A stretch of 64,000 nucleotides of DNA from R-RK-3 sp963842775 (GCA_963842775.1 CAWJHQ010000001.1:372001-436000), one strand, 5' to 3'. Positions 20,954-29,695 are shown, numbered from the stretch's first letter. Made by a program: numbers and translations. Notes: a model not told the origin generated them from the letters alone.

Positions 20954-23295
20954 ATGCGTTACCCATCAATTCATTCAGTGCTTTTCCGCCTCTTCGGCGG
21001 CTCACCCGTCAAGTTGAGCCACCTGCTTATTGCCGCTGCGCTGAGCAGCTCACTCTTTGCGCTCCGTCCCGCGCTTGCCGCGGAAGAGGGAGACGGCTCG
21101 CTATTCAGGGTTCCAGGCGAAGGACCTCCCTACTCCCCTTACTATGCGCCGCGCTCGGGCTGGCCGCCCATGCCACTCCGCAGCCCCTATTCGCACGGCC
21201 GGCGCGACGACGGATATGATCGCGACGTTCAGTATTTTCCGGCCAAGAACGTCTTTGAGCGCTATCCGGCCAAGGAAAAGAGTTTTGAGGTTCCGTACTA
21301 TCCGCCGATCAAGCGGGACTATGAGGAACGCGACGAAGGCCACGCTCCGCAATATCAGGCTAAAAGCGATGGTTACCGCGGTGATGGCGATGCTCCGCTA
21401 TATAAGGCCAAGATCGATGGTTACCGCGATGACGGCGATACCCCGCCAAAGGCGATGGTTACCGCGGTGACGGCGATGCTCCGCCATATAAGGCCAAGAT
21501 CGAGGGTTACCGCGAGCACGGCGACGAGGGCGGACCTTACGCGGACAACTATCCCGGCCGCAGCGGAGGAAAGGGTGACGGCTATGGCCGGCTTTTTCCC
21601 ATCGGCAAATCAGATGACGATACCCGCGCCCTGATAGCACTGGGCCGGGCGATGGTCGAGGAAGGCGAGTCCGGCCACCCCGCCGGCAATACCGAAACTC
21701 CTGCCGGCTACACATTCCTCGGGCAGTTCATCGATCATGATATTACGCTCGATACCACCAGCCGGCTTGGCCGTCAGATCACCGGCGACCACCAACTGAT
21801 CAATCACCGGACCCCGGAGCTCGACCTCGACAATGTCTACGGCGATGGTCCAGACCGCACACCGCATCTCTTCCGCTTGCCTTACATACGCGTAGGCAAT
21901 CTGATCGCCCTGGATGGCTACCCGCCACGCGCGGATCTGTTCCGCACGAAATCGGCGCCGATTTACGGCCCGGGCGGCGGCGATGCGGTTGCACTGGTCG
22001 GCGATTTGCGAGATGACGAGAACATCATCATCTCGCAGCTCCATGCCGCTTTCGTTGCCTTCCATAATCGCACGGCTGACATCCTGGTCGAACGCGATTT
22101 CGGCGGTGAAAGGTGGAAGTATTGCAAACCAGGTTCGCGCTGCGACACGGAGGAACTTGCACAGGCGCTGCCCGACAAGGCAAAGGTCAAAATATTCCAG
22201 ATCGCGCACGATCACGTCATCCACTATTATCATCGCATAATCGCGGAGGACTTTCTGCCCCGCCTCATCGGTCCGGAGTTCACGGCGGCGTTCTTGAAGC
22301 ACGGTCGCGAATTTTTCTTTCCGCAGGGCTTTCGCGATGAAGGCGGCGGTTATCACAGCCTCAATATCCCCGTCGAATTCGCGGCGGCGGCTTACCGCTT
22401 CGGCCACAGCCAGGTTCGCGACGCCTATGTTTTGCGCGAGGGCGCTATTTTTGATCTGCTCTCGGATCAGCGTTCGGGTCCGCGCGCCTTTCAGCCGGTC
22501 ACGCCGCGCTTTCTGGTCGATTGGCGTTATTTCTTCGAAATCGGTCATGAGAGACCGGAAGGCTTCAACTATTCGCGCAAGATCGATACAGAGCTGGTGC
22601 GCAGCCTGCATCGGCTGAATTTCTCGAACGCGGTGGGCAAAAATGATCTGGGTTCTCTTGCCGCCCGCAATCTGGTGAGAGGCAAAACGCTGCATCTGCC
22701 GTCCGGTCAGTTCGTGGCTGAGCGTGTGCTGCCGGTCCTGCAGGAGCGTGGCCTCATCGGGCAAGGCGGCTATGGCCCCCGGAAGGGGGGGTATGGCGAA
22801 GGATGGCGCGCCTATATTCTGGCGCCCAGCGAGCGCGTGAAATATTATCTCGGCAACGCGGACTCGCCTCTCTGGTACTATCTGCTCCAGGAAGCCAGCG
22901 CCTTCGGAACGAAGACGCACCCCTATTCCGGGCCTGACGATGGGGATGACGATGGCGACGCCGTCTCGCACAACGAAGATGGTCCCTATCGCAACAATCG
23001 AGGTTCATTCCGTCATGCCTCCATTAAATATGGCCCACGCCGCGAGGGCCCCTATCGTCGCGATTATGACGGCGCCGACGGTGGGTACAGGCTCGGACCC
23101 GTGGGCGGCACAATCGTTGGCGAAGTGCTGACCGGCCTTCTCGATCATTTCCGCGAGACGACCGGGAAGGGCCTTGCCTATGTGCCGGAAATCCGAGGCA
23201 GCATCTCGAAAGGGCGCTACACGATGAGCAATCTCCTGGTGGATGCGGGGGTCGCGGAAGGCTATCGCGAACTTCCCCGCCCGCATGGGGAATAA
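20954..23295 (+). CDS. Secreted animal-type haem peroxidase with tandem-repeat N-terminus, frameshifted in the repeat
   Basis: Extracellular or surface peroxidase of the animal haem peroxidase superfamily (PF03098). The N-terminus has a signal peptide (LLIAAALSSSLFALRPALAA), then a Pro/Tyr/Asp-rich region holding four tandem 16-residue units (consensus APxYKAKIDGYRGDGD). The catalytic domain shows the distal site FLGQFIDHDITL and the proximal site YRFGHSQVRDAY; NRTADIL and TVGG-like GGTIVGEVLTGLLDHF fit the family. The third DNA repeat unit is 38 instead of 48 bp, and this shifts the frame between signal peptide and enzyme. About 780 residues if restored. No dedicated export genes lie nearby. 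Confidence 0.85.
21344..21525 (+). repeat. Four tandem 48-bp units inside the peroxidase gene
   Basis: Units at 21344-21391, 21392-21439, 21440-21477 and 21478-21525. Three are 48 bp; the third lacks 10 bp around the TATAAGGCC segment. Each full unit encodes 16 residues rich in K, D, G and Y. The 10-bp loss is the cause of the frame break in the gene. Confidence 0.9.
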
Positions 23296-23340
23296 GCCGT
23301 CGCCCCGGAAAAACGATGCGGCCATGCGCGGCTGATGCTG

Positions 23341-23497
23341 GAGCATTTTCCAGCAAGGTGGGTACCGTTTTGCGTCGCGAAAATGCGACCAAACAAAGAG
23401 ACAGCATTTTCCAGCAAGTGGGTACCGGTTCGCGTCGCGAAAATGCGACCGAACAAAGAGATAGAACCCCTTCCGACTCAATCGGAGCGGGGCTCTA
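23341..23497. repeat. Two tandem copies of the CGTCGCGAAAATGCGAC repeat
   Basis: Two successive units each with CATTTTCCAGCAAG, GTGGGTACCG and CGTCGCGAAAATGCGACC, then AACAAAGAGA. The second is followed by a GACTCAATCGGAGCGGGGCTC arm. It has the same family composition as 8483-8576 and 40182-40285. Confidence 0.8.
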
Positions 23498-23730
23498 ATA
23501 CTAAGACCCAGTGACATGAACTCATGCGGTGCAATCAGCGCTTGTCTTCACCTCTCCCATGGGGAGAGGTCGGCGCGAAGCGCCGGGTGAGGGGTTTATG
23601 GCTATCTATCAAAGCTTACCCCTCACCCCAACCCTCTCCCCATGGGAGAGGGGGCGACGCCTGCAGATCGAGGCGGAATTCCACAGCCGCTGGATTGAGG
23701 CGCATGAGTTCACTTTCAGAGATTTGGTAT
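23498..23730. repeat. MITE-like element, copy 2
   Basis: A 233-bp element. The left end ATACTAAGACCCAGTGACA and the right end (reverse complement ATACCAAATCTCTGAAAGTG) are imperfect terminal inverted repeats, both leading into GAACTCATGCG. The interior has the CTCTCCCCATGGGAGAG arms and GGGTGAGGGG. This is the best-preserved copy in the window. Confidence 0.8.
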
Positions 23731-23780
23731 AAGGCAGCGCGGTAAGCAAGAATGCCGCGCTTCGGCGGACCGGAGGAAAC

Positions 23781-24200
23781 ATGGCGGAAGATCAGAGCAT
23801 TCTTAGCCACGTATCGGTGGGAACCAACGATTTCGGGCGGGCCGTCGCGTTCTACGATGCCGTTCTGGCGACGCTGGGCTGCCGGCGCGTCATGGAGCAT
23901 CCGGATACCGTCGCATGGGGCAAATCATTCCCGGAATTCTGGGTCCATACGCCGATCGACGGCCAGCAGGCGTCGGTCGGGAATGGCACGCATGTCGGCT
24001 TCAATGCCGCCACCAGGCAAGAGGTCCACGATTTTTACGACGCCGCGCTTAAGGCGGGTGCGAAAGGGGACGGACCTCCCGGGCCGCGGCCGCATTATGG
24101 GCCGCCCTATTACGGCTGCTTCGTCCGCGATCTCGACGGGCACAAGATCGAGGCGACCTATTGGGATTTGGAGAAGGCCCGCGAACTCGGCCTGATGTGA
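23781..24200 (+). CDS. VOC (glyoxalase/bleomycin-resistance) family protein
   Basis: A 139-residue metal-dependent enzyme fold. It starts ILSHVSVGTNDFGRAVAFYDAVLATLG, carries a metal His in the first and THVGFNAATR strands, and ends with DLDGHKIEATYWD (Glu ligand). GGAGGAAAC precedes ATG 23781. The reaction cannot be inferred from the fold. It is convergent with sspB. Confidence 0.87.
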   Translation: MAEDQSILSHVSVGTNDFGRAVAFYDAVLATLGCRRVMEHPDTVAWGKSFPEFWVHTPIDGQQASVGNGTHVGFNAATRQEVHDFYDAALKAGAKGDGPPGPRPHYGPPYYGCFVRDLDGHKIEATYWDLEKARELGLM

Positions 24201-24263
24201 TACGTCGCGGGGACTGAAGCCCGCAAGCCCGAGCGTGGCAAATTGATCCGCCGACGGTGGGAG

Positions 24264-24842
24264 CTATTTCTTCCTGAACAGGTCGAGTTCGACGACCTTC
24301 GCCAATTCGTGCATCGGCTGTTCTTCCTGGCGGATCGGCGCGTCGGACTCTGTCGTGTCCACGATTTCGGCTTCGATTTTCAACGCCGGGCGGGGCAGGG
24401 CGGCGCGCTCCTCACGCGCTTCTTCATCCGTGTAATCCAGGTCCTGCTGTGGCTCGTCCGCAGAAGCGCCGGCAACGCCGGCAGGCATGAACAGATTCGG
24501 ATTGAAGCCGAACTGAACGCTCGGATCGAAGAAGCTCTTGATCGAGGAAAATGGGATGACCAGGCGTTCTGGAATGCTGTTGAACGACAGCTTCACCTCG
24601 AAGCGATCATCATAAATGAGCAAATCCCAGAATTTGTGCTGGAGCACGATCATCATTTCTTCGGGATATTGGGCCTTGAGGCGCTTCGACAGGATCGTTC
24701 CCGGCGCGCCTGTGTCGAAGGTGATGTAGAAATGATGATCGCCGGGCAAGCCACGCTTCTGCACCCTCGTGAGCACAGTCCGGATTATGCCCCGCAAGGC
24801 CTCGCTGGCCAAGATATCGTAGCGGATCTTGTCCTCAGACAT
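24264..24842 (-). CDS. sspB: SspB-type ClpXP adaptor (stringent starvation protein B family)
   Basis: Adaptor that binds the tmRNA degradation tag and tethers substrates to ClpX. The 192 residues comprise an N-terminal SspB fold (IRYDILASEALRGIIRTVL, FYITFDTGAPG, MMIVLQHKFWDL), an acidic disordered linker, and a C-terminal ClpX-docking peptide VVELDLFRKK. It lies about 50 bp downstream of ssrA on the same strand, so adaptor and tag are encoded side by side. clpX and clpP are elsewhere in this window. Confidence 0.93.
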   Translation of the reverse strand: MSEDKIRYDILASEALRGIIRTVLTRVQKRGLPGDHHFYITFDTGAPGTILSKRLKAQYPEEMMIVLQHKFWDLLIYDDRFEVKLSFNSIPERLVIPFSSIKSFFDPSVQFGFNPNLFMPAGVAGASADEPQQDLDYTDEEAREERAALPRPALKIEAEIVDTTESDAPIRQEEQPMHELAKVVELDLFRKK

Positions 24843-24889
24843 TCAGACCGTCATCGAGATTGCTTGCTAGGTTCACGGCCGGTGGACCA

Positions 24890-25235
24890 CCCCTCCGGCT
24901 GAGTGGAGGACTTCTGTTGCCCGGTGTCCTCCAAACCGCGCCTAGCCGTGCTGAACGTCTAGGACTTTAATTCGGCTTTCCGAACCGCATTACGCGGCCA
25001 GGGCTGCCTCAGCATAGTTGTCGTTTGCAACTATTGATTCGGCCCGATGACGGCGGAACCATGCCGAGCGAAAACATACCCTTTACGCCCTCGTCGATCC
25101 TAGTTCGCCCCCAGCAAAAGCCCGTTCATTACAAACGGGTTTTTGGTGGAGGCGCCGGGTACCGCCCCCGGGTCCGAAAGGTTTATTCCGATAGCCATTT
25201 ATCGCCATAGCCGGCAAGCCGGCCCACTCAATATA
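24890..25235 (-). ncRNA. ssrA: Two-piece (circularly permuted) tmRNA; tag ANDNYAEAALAA
   Basis: Transfer-messenger RNA that rescues stalled ribosomes and appends a degradation tag. On the minus strand the acceptor half comes first, ending GGCGCCTCCACCA (CCA at 25146-25144). A short spacer containing a CCCGTT / AACGGG hairpin follows, then the coding half from 25112 (GGGGGCGAACTAGGATCGAC). The tag frame is 25028-24990: A-N-D-N-Y-A-E-A-A-L-A-A, stop TAA. This order, 3' tRNA half before 5' half, is the permuted form known from Alphaproteobacteria. The outer boundaries are approximate. Confidence 0.95.
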
Positions 25236-25301
25236 TGGGCATCGTCCCTTAAAAAAAAGGCCGAATGTGCGTTTTACGGGCTTTTACAATGTGACTGCCG
25301 G

Positions 25302-25643
25302 TTAGCGAGTAACCGTGCTCTTAGCCGTGCGCTTAGCCATGCGTTTGGTGGGCGTCCAACAGACGTTCGCCGTGGCTTTGCAGGTATATTCGTTGAAGAC
25401 GATCGCATCGAGGAACAACTCGCAACTGACGTCTTTCTTGCCGGTCTTGTACTTCTTGATGCCCTTCTCCTGCGCCCACTTCTCAATGTATTTGTCGAGA
25501 AGTGCCTGCGCATCGCGCGTCGGGCCTTCCTTGCCGTAATCGTTGACGGAATAGAACAGCTGCGTGCATTCAGGCTTAGCGAAAGCGGCGGACGGCAGCA
25601 TTGCTGCGGCGCATGCGACCAGCAGCGTTCTGCGCACTGACAT
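25302..25643 (-). CDS. Small secreted protein, unknown family, paralogue of the neighbouring gene
   Basis: About 113 residues with a signal peptide (SVRRTLLVACAAAMLPSAAFA). The mature part has four Cys: PECTQLF, DVSCELFL, EYTCKAT and ANVCWTP. It shares with the protein encoded at 25736-26089 the pattern TRxDAxxALxxxIxxWxxxxGxK, then K-x-VxC, then E-x-CKAxAxVC. A basic tail follows. I do not recognise a named family; a periplasmic disulfide-bonded domain is likely. Confidence 0.7.
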   Translation of the reverse strand: MSVRRTLLVACAAAMLPSAAFAKPECTQLFYSVNDYGKEGPTRDAQALLDKYIEKWAQEKGIKKYKTGKKDVSCELFLDAIVFNEYTCKATANVCWTPTKRMAKRTAKSTVTR

Positions 25644-25735
25644 AATCATGATGAAAATCCCCTGAGGTGTGACGGAATCCGGCGCATAATCACCCGGGCT
25701 CACTGCATGCGCTATGGCTATCGAGCCACAAGCCG

Positions 25736-26089
25736 TCAAAAACGCCGTTTGGCGGGTGCTTTGCTGGGCGCCTTGGCGGATGCGCTCCGGCAGACCGTCG
25801 CTTCGGCCTTGCATTCGAACTCGTTGAGCCACCCGATATAGACCTTGCACGCCACATTGCGATCTTTGGGCGTTGCCTTAAGTCCGGAGCGCTGCTCCCA
25901 TGCGGCGATCTCGCGCTCCAGCGCTTTCTCGGCATCGCCGCGCGTTGTCTGTTCGCCGAAGCCGACAAACTCACCTTTCAAGGTCTTGCAGATACCGGGC
26001 GCCGCCTGCTTGGATACCGGCTTCGCCACCGAGGGGCTGTGGGCCGCGAAAAGGAATATGAGAAAGTAGAAGCCTGACGCGCTGCGCAT
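25736..26089 (-). CDS. Small secreted protein, unknown family, paralogue of the neighbouring gene
   Basis: A 117-residue protein starting MRSASGFYFLIFLFAAHS (signal peptide), ATG 26089 behind GGAGGATCGC. Four Cys occupy the same relative places as in the downstream gene (GICKTL, NVACKVY, EFECKAE, ATVCRSA), with TRGDAEKALEREIAAWEQ between. It has a Lys/Ala/Ser-rich tail. The two genes are tandem on the minus strand about 90 bp apart and probably arose by duplication. Function unknown. Confidence 0.72.
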   Translation of the reverse strand: MRSASGFYFLIFLFAAHSPSVAKPVSKQAAPGICKTLKGEFVGFGEQTTRGDAEKALEREIAAWEQRSGLKATPKDRNVACKVYIGWLNEFECKAEATVCRSASAKAPSKAPAKRRF

Positions 26090-26161
26090 GCGATCCTCCA
26101 CGCAAACAAAAGGGATACAACGCCGACGGCATTGCACCCCTTCGTCATATGAAAGATTCGC

Positions 26162-26377
26162 TTATTCGGATACTTGAAGATTGATGGCCTTGGGACCTTT
26201 CCCGCGCGGATCGGGCTGAGTCTCGAATGAGACGCGCATTCCCTCATCCAGCATCGGCACGCCGGAGCGCTCGACCGCTGAAATGTGGACGAAAACGTCT
26301 TTGCCGCCTTCATCCGGCGTGATGAAGCCAAACCCCTTCGACTGATTGAAGAATTTGACCGTACCAGACTGACGCAT
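26162..26377 (-). CDS. Cold-shock protein, CspA family
   Basis: A 71-residue single OB-fold nucleic-acid-binding protein. RNP1 is KGFGFITPD and RNP2 is DVFVHISAVE, with the conserved start SGTVKFFNQSKG. RNA chaperone role by family. It lies upstream of the two small secreted proteins on the same strand, though not clearly in one operon. Confidence 0.95.
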   Translation of the reverse strand: MRQSGTVKFFNQSKGFGFITPDEGGKDVFVHISAVERSGVPMLDEGMRVSFETQPDPRGKGPKAINLQVSE

Positions 26378-26935
26378 GCGTATGCTCCATATTTCCCCAG
26401 CAAGAGTCCCGGCGAGCCATAAGGCCTGCCGGTTGAGGCAGTCATTCAGATGTCGGGGAAAACCAGAGCAGGCTTATCTCGCGGCCGCGAAGCGCACCGT
26501 CAGCTATTTCCACCGGGTCCGACAGGCCGCCCGATGCGCAGAAGTATGGGGGATTTGAGAATGACCGGCAACAAAATTTCGCACGCAGCATACATCGGGC
26601 GCGGAAAAGTATACATGCGCCGAATTTTCATAGCTGCTATGGCTTCTGCGCATAGCGTTGCCGCTATTTTAACGCGATCCCGCTGGGCGGGTTCACTCTC
26701 AGGTTGCAGCTTCCTCTTCTTGCGAGCGGTCTGAATCGTGCCGGTCGCGTAAAAAAATGCCGATTCGCCACCAACAATGAGCGCGAACCACGGGACGAAA
26801 CGCGAGAATTCAGGCTCAGCCTGATCCCACAATTTCAGAAGGCGATGCAAACTCTGGCCAATGGATCCGCCAGCCGGACTGTCTGTCTAACAATGGTGAG
26901 CGCGCTGGGACTCGAACCCAGGACCTACTGATTAA

Positions 26936-27250
26936 CTTACCACCACGGCTTTCACCGCCGCCCTTACGGGGTTCGTGGTCTGGACCTTCCCTTCGCCCTA
27001 TCCGTCAGAGGACGTAGGCGGGTGCCGTCAGGCCTCTACACCTTCCCCTAGAACCTGATCCATCCTGATGGAATCAGAATGGGGCTCTATTTTTTGCCTG
27101 AGCATAATCTTATCGCAAGACCGGATTCCACTCTTGCGGATCATACTCACTACGGGGCTTGGCTCGGGATTACCGTCGCCGCGACGCGGACGGGTTCCCC
27201 GACTTTGACACCATCTCGTTCACGGGTTTCCCCGTGGCGACTCCACATCG
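26936..27250 (-). ncRNA. Group I self-splicing intron (315 nt) in tRNA-Lys
   Basis: The 5' exon ends GACUU, which pairs with GGAGUC in the intron (27244-27239), leaving the obligatory U-G pair at the splice site (P1). P2 is CACGGG-GAAA-CCCGUG. Core strings GAUGGUGUCAAAG, CCCGAGCCAAGC, GGUGUAGAG and CUGACGGCACCC match the core of the Azoarcus tRNA-Ile intron as I remember it. P7 can form GGCC with GGUC. The intron ends in G (26936). There is no open reading frame, so no homing endonuclease. P8 (CCCC / GGGG) is expanded by an interspersed repeat. It is probably subgroup IC3. Confidence 0.92.
27043..27150. repeat. Interspersed palindromic repeat nested in the P8 loop of the intron
   Basis: On the minus strand: GAGTATGATCCGCAAGAGTG ... 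TCTTGCGATAAGATTATGCTC, then a TAGAGCCCCATTC arm and GGATCAGG. This is the same family as 14853-14940 and 36181-36295. It sits between the CCCC and GGGG strands of P8, leaving both strands and the catalytic core intact. Confidence 0.8.
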
Positions 27251-27492
27251 AAGTCAGTTGCTCTACCGACTGAGCTACACGCTCTCACCAGGCATATATC
27301 GGCGCACGGAAACACAGAGCACGACACGGGTGACGCGCGTGCTCTGCGGCAGACCATATGTATGTAGGCTGGTGGCGTCAATAGCGTGGTCGCGCGGATC
27401 GAGGATGCAGCGGACCCCAAACTGGCCCCGTCCAATGTCGGGGACGCACATGTGTCAAAATTGTGTTAATATTGGGGCAGAGAGGATCTGTG

Positions 27493-27741
27493 ATGGAGGC
27501 TGGAATGCAGATCGAAAAGGAGGCCAGGGAGCGCAAGGTGCTGGCGAAAGCGTGCGGCGCGCGCGGGTGCGGTTGCCCCACGGTTCTGGAAGGCGACAAT
27601 CCGCATGATTTGGTGATTGTCGGCAAGCTCGACGCCGCCGTGCTGAATAGCGCCGCGGTGCAAAGACATGTCGGCGCAGGCGAAATCGCCGTCGTAATTC
27701 CCAAAAGCCTTCTGATCGCGGCGGCTCGCGCGCTCATCTGA
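27493..27741 (+). CDS. Hypothetical protein with a CGARGCGCPTV motif
   Basis: About 82 residues from ATG 27493 (AGAGGATCTGTG upstream); ATG 27505 (GGAGGCTGGA upstream) is an alternative. It is charged at the N-terminus (QIEKEARERKVLAKACG), has three Cys in CGARGCGC, then a hydrophobic C-terminal part (IAVVIPKSLLIAAARAL). I recognise no family. The closely spaced Cys could bind metal. Confidence 0.5.
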   Translation: MEAGMQIEKEARERKVLAKACGARGCGCPTVLEGDNPHDLVIVGKLDAAVLNSAAVQRHVGAGEIAVVIPKSLLIAAARALI

Positions 27742-27919
27742 TTTCGAACGCCCCGCGCCTCATTGTGCCGCCTCAGGGCGGCCGATTTTTTGTTCAGCCA
27801 GCCAAAGCTTCCCTCAACTCCGCTTGTCGAATAGCTGCGCCGTCTCGCGTGTTGATGCGTGCTGAGGCGCCTTCGCCGCGCCAACAAAAAAATCCGGAAC
27901 ACCGAGACGGAGAGATGAC

Positions 27920-28868
27920 ATGAGCAAGTATCGGGCGAGATTGCCCCAGCTTGGCGGCAAGCTGTTCTTGACCGATGGCGGCCTGGAAACGACGCTGATC
28001 TTCCATAAGGGCATGGAGCTGCCCTATTTCGCCGCCTTTGATTTGATGCGCAGCGCCGAAGGCCGGGCCACCTTGCGGGAGTATTTCGGACTTTACATCG
28101 CCATCGCGCAAGCCGGCGGCTATGGCTTTATCCTGGAAGCGCCGACCTGGCGGGCAAGCGCCGATTGGGGACAAAAGCTCGGCTATTCGCCGGAACAGCT
28201 GGCCGCCATCAACCGCGAGGCGATTGCCTTGCTGGAAGCGCTCCGAGCAAAGTTCGAGACCGACAGCTATGCCGATCGTGGTGAGCGGATGCGTCGGGCC
28301 GCGCGGCGACGGCTACGATCCCGGCCAAGTGATGACCACTGAAGCGGCGCAGACCTATCACGCCGATCAGATCGCGGCTCTGCGCGATGGCGGCGCAGAC
28401 CTCATCACGGCCATCACCATGACCAACATTCCGGAGGCGATCGGAATTACCCGTGCGGCGCGTCTGGCGCGAATACCCGCGGCGATTTCCTTCACCTTGG
28501 AAACCGACGGCAAGCTGCCGACCGGTGAAAGTTTAAAGGAGGCCGTCCGAGAGGTGGACCGGGCGACCGGCGATGCGCCCGCCTATTACATGATCAACTG
28601 TGCCCATCCCAGCCATTTTGCCGATATGCTGGCGCAAGGCGGGGCGTGGCTCAAGCGGCTGCGCGGCCTGCGCGCGAATGCCTCGAAGCGGAGCCATGCG
28701 GAATTGGATTCCGCACCGGATCTGGACGCAGGCGATCCGATCGAGCTGGGCGCCGAATATCAAAGCCTCATCCGCCGGCATGGCCAGATCACAATCCTGG
28801 GCGGCTGCTGCGGCACCGATCACCGGCACATCGACGCTATCGCTGGCGCATGCCGCCATGCGGCGTAA
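27920..28868 (+). CDS. Homocysteine S-methyltransferase family protein, one frameshift
   Basis: Zinc-dependent methyltransferase fold (MmuM/BHMT-like) that would methylate homocysteine from a donor such as S-methylmethionine. It starts LFLTDGGLETTLIFHKG and contains ILEAPTWRAS. One extra base near 28275 breaks the frame; the shifted frame continues VVSGCVGPRGDGYDPG. The zinc ligands are the Cys in NCAHPSHF and the pair in ILGGCCGTDHRHI. The corrected length of about 316 residues is normal for the family. Confidence 0.87.
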
Positions 28869-28923
28869 GTCGCCGCGCCAGCGGAAATGCGGAGCCGCTG
28901 TCCCCAACGGCTCCGCAGGCGCT

Positions 28924-29695
28924 TCAGCCCCGTGTGATCGAAACCCCGCCATCGACCAGCATCGCCGTCCCCGTCACGAAACTCGACGCGTCGGAGGCGA
29001 GGAATAGCGCCGCTCGCGCGATCTCCTCGGGCGCGGCGAGGCGCTTCAGGGCATGGAGACTTCTCAACGTAGCCGCGGGTTTCGGGTGCGGCGTCCGGCG
29101 CATTGGCGTGATTCATCGGCGTGTCGGTGCCGCCGGCAAGTATGGCGTTGGCGCGTATGCCCCGCGCGCCGAACTCAGCGGCGATGACCTGCACGAGCCC
29201 GACCACGCCGGCCTTCGCGGCGGCATAGGCGGCCATTCCCGGAAAGCCGACGGTATTGCCGACAAAGCTGGACGTGAAGATGAGCGAGCCGCCGCCGCGC
29301 TCCAGCATCGCCGCCAGCTGGTATTTGGCGCCGAGAAAGGCGCCCGTCAGGTTCACGTCGATCGCCTCCTGCCATCCGGCCAGCGAAATATCCGTGACCG
29401 GCCCCATTTGCCCTACGGCGCCGGCATTGTTGAATGCGGCGTCCAGCCCGCCGAACCGGCCGACCGCCGCCTCCACCAGCGCCTTGGCGAGTTGCTCATC
29501 CCTCACATCGCCGGCGATGGCGACCGCTTTGCCGCCATTGCCCTGGATTTCGTCGACAACGGCATCGAGGGGTGCTTGCCGCCTTGCCGCCAAAACAAGA
29601 TTTGCGCCCTCTTGGGCAAACAGTTTGGCGGCCGCATAGCCGATTCCGGAACTTGCGCCGGTAATGATGACGGTCTTGCCTTTTAGCGCGGTCAT
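28924..29695 (-). CDS. Short-chain dehydrogenase/reductase (SDR), one frameshift near the C-terminus
   Basis: NAD(P)-dependent oxidoreductase. Start ATG 29695 behind GAAGAGG. The cofactor motif is TGASSGIGYAAAKLF, the structural motif is NNAGAVG, and the catalytic Ser, Tyr and Lys lie in SSFVGNTVGFPGMAAYAAAK. One extra base near 29062 shifts the frame; afterwards the classical ending reads ALKRLAAPEEIARAALFLA and AMLVDGGVSITRG. The corrected size is about 257 residues. It is convergent with the methyltransferase gene; the substrate is unknown. Confidence 0.88.

Larger units (their letters stand above)
26894..27284 (-). tRNA. tRNA-Lys (anticodon TTT) interrupted by a group I intron
   Basis: Exon 1 is 27284-27251 (34 nt) and exon 2 is 26935-26894 (42 nt, CCA encoded). 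Joined, they form a perfect 76-nt cloverleaf: acceptor GAGCGTG / CGCGCTC, D-arm GCTC-AGTCGGTA-GAGC, anticodon stem ACTGA / TCAGT, loop CTTTTAA with anticodon TTT, T-arm CTGGG-TTCGAGT-CCCAG. The interruption falls between positions 34 and 35, the same place as the intron in cyanobacterial tRNA-Leu(UAA). Confidence 0.93.

Noticed and set aside
23548..23660. Repeated CTCTCCC/GGGAGAG blocks as a CRISPR array
   Set aside because: The copies are dispersed singly, not spaced in an array, and no cas genes are present. They are palindromic intergenic repeats.
26500..26850. 116-codon minus-strand frame upstream of the cold-shock gene
   Set aside because: No domain and no convincing ribosome site; it may hide something small but I cannot support it.
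26936..27250. The tRNA-Lys interruption as two separate tRNA fragments or a group II intron
   Set aside because: The exons complete each other exactly, P1 with a U-G pair and the group I core strings are present, and group II hallmarks (GUGYG start, domain V) are absent.
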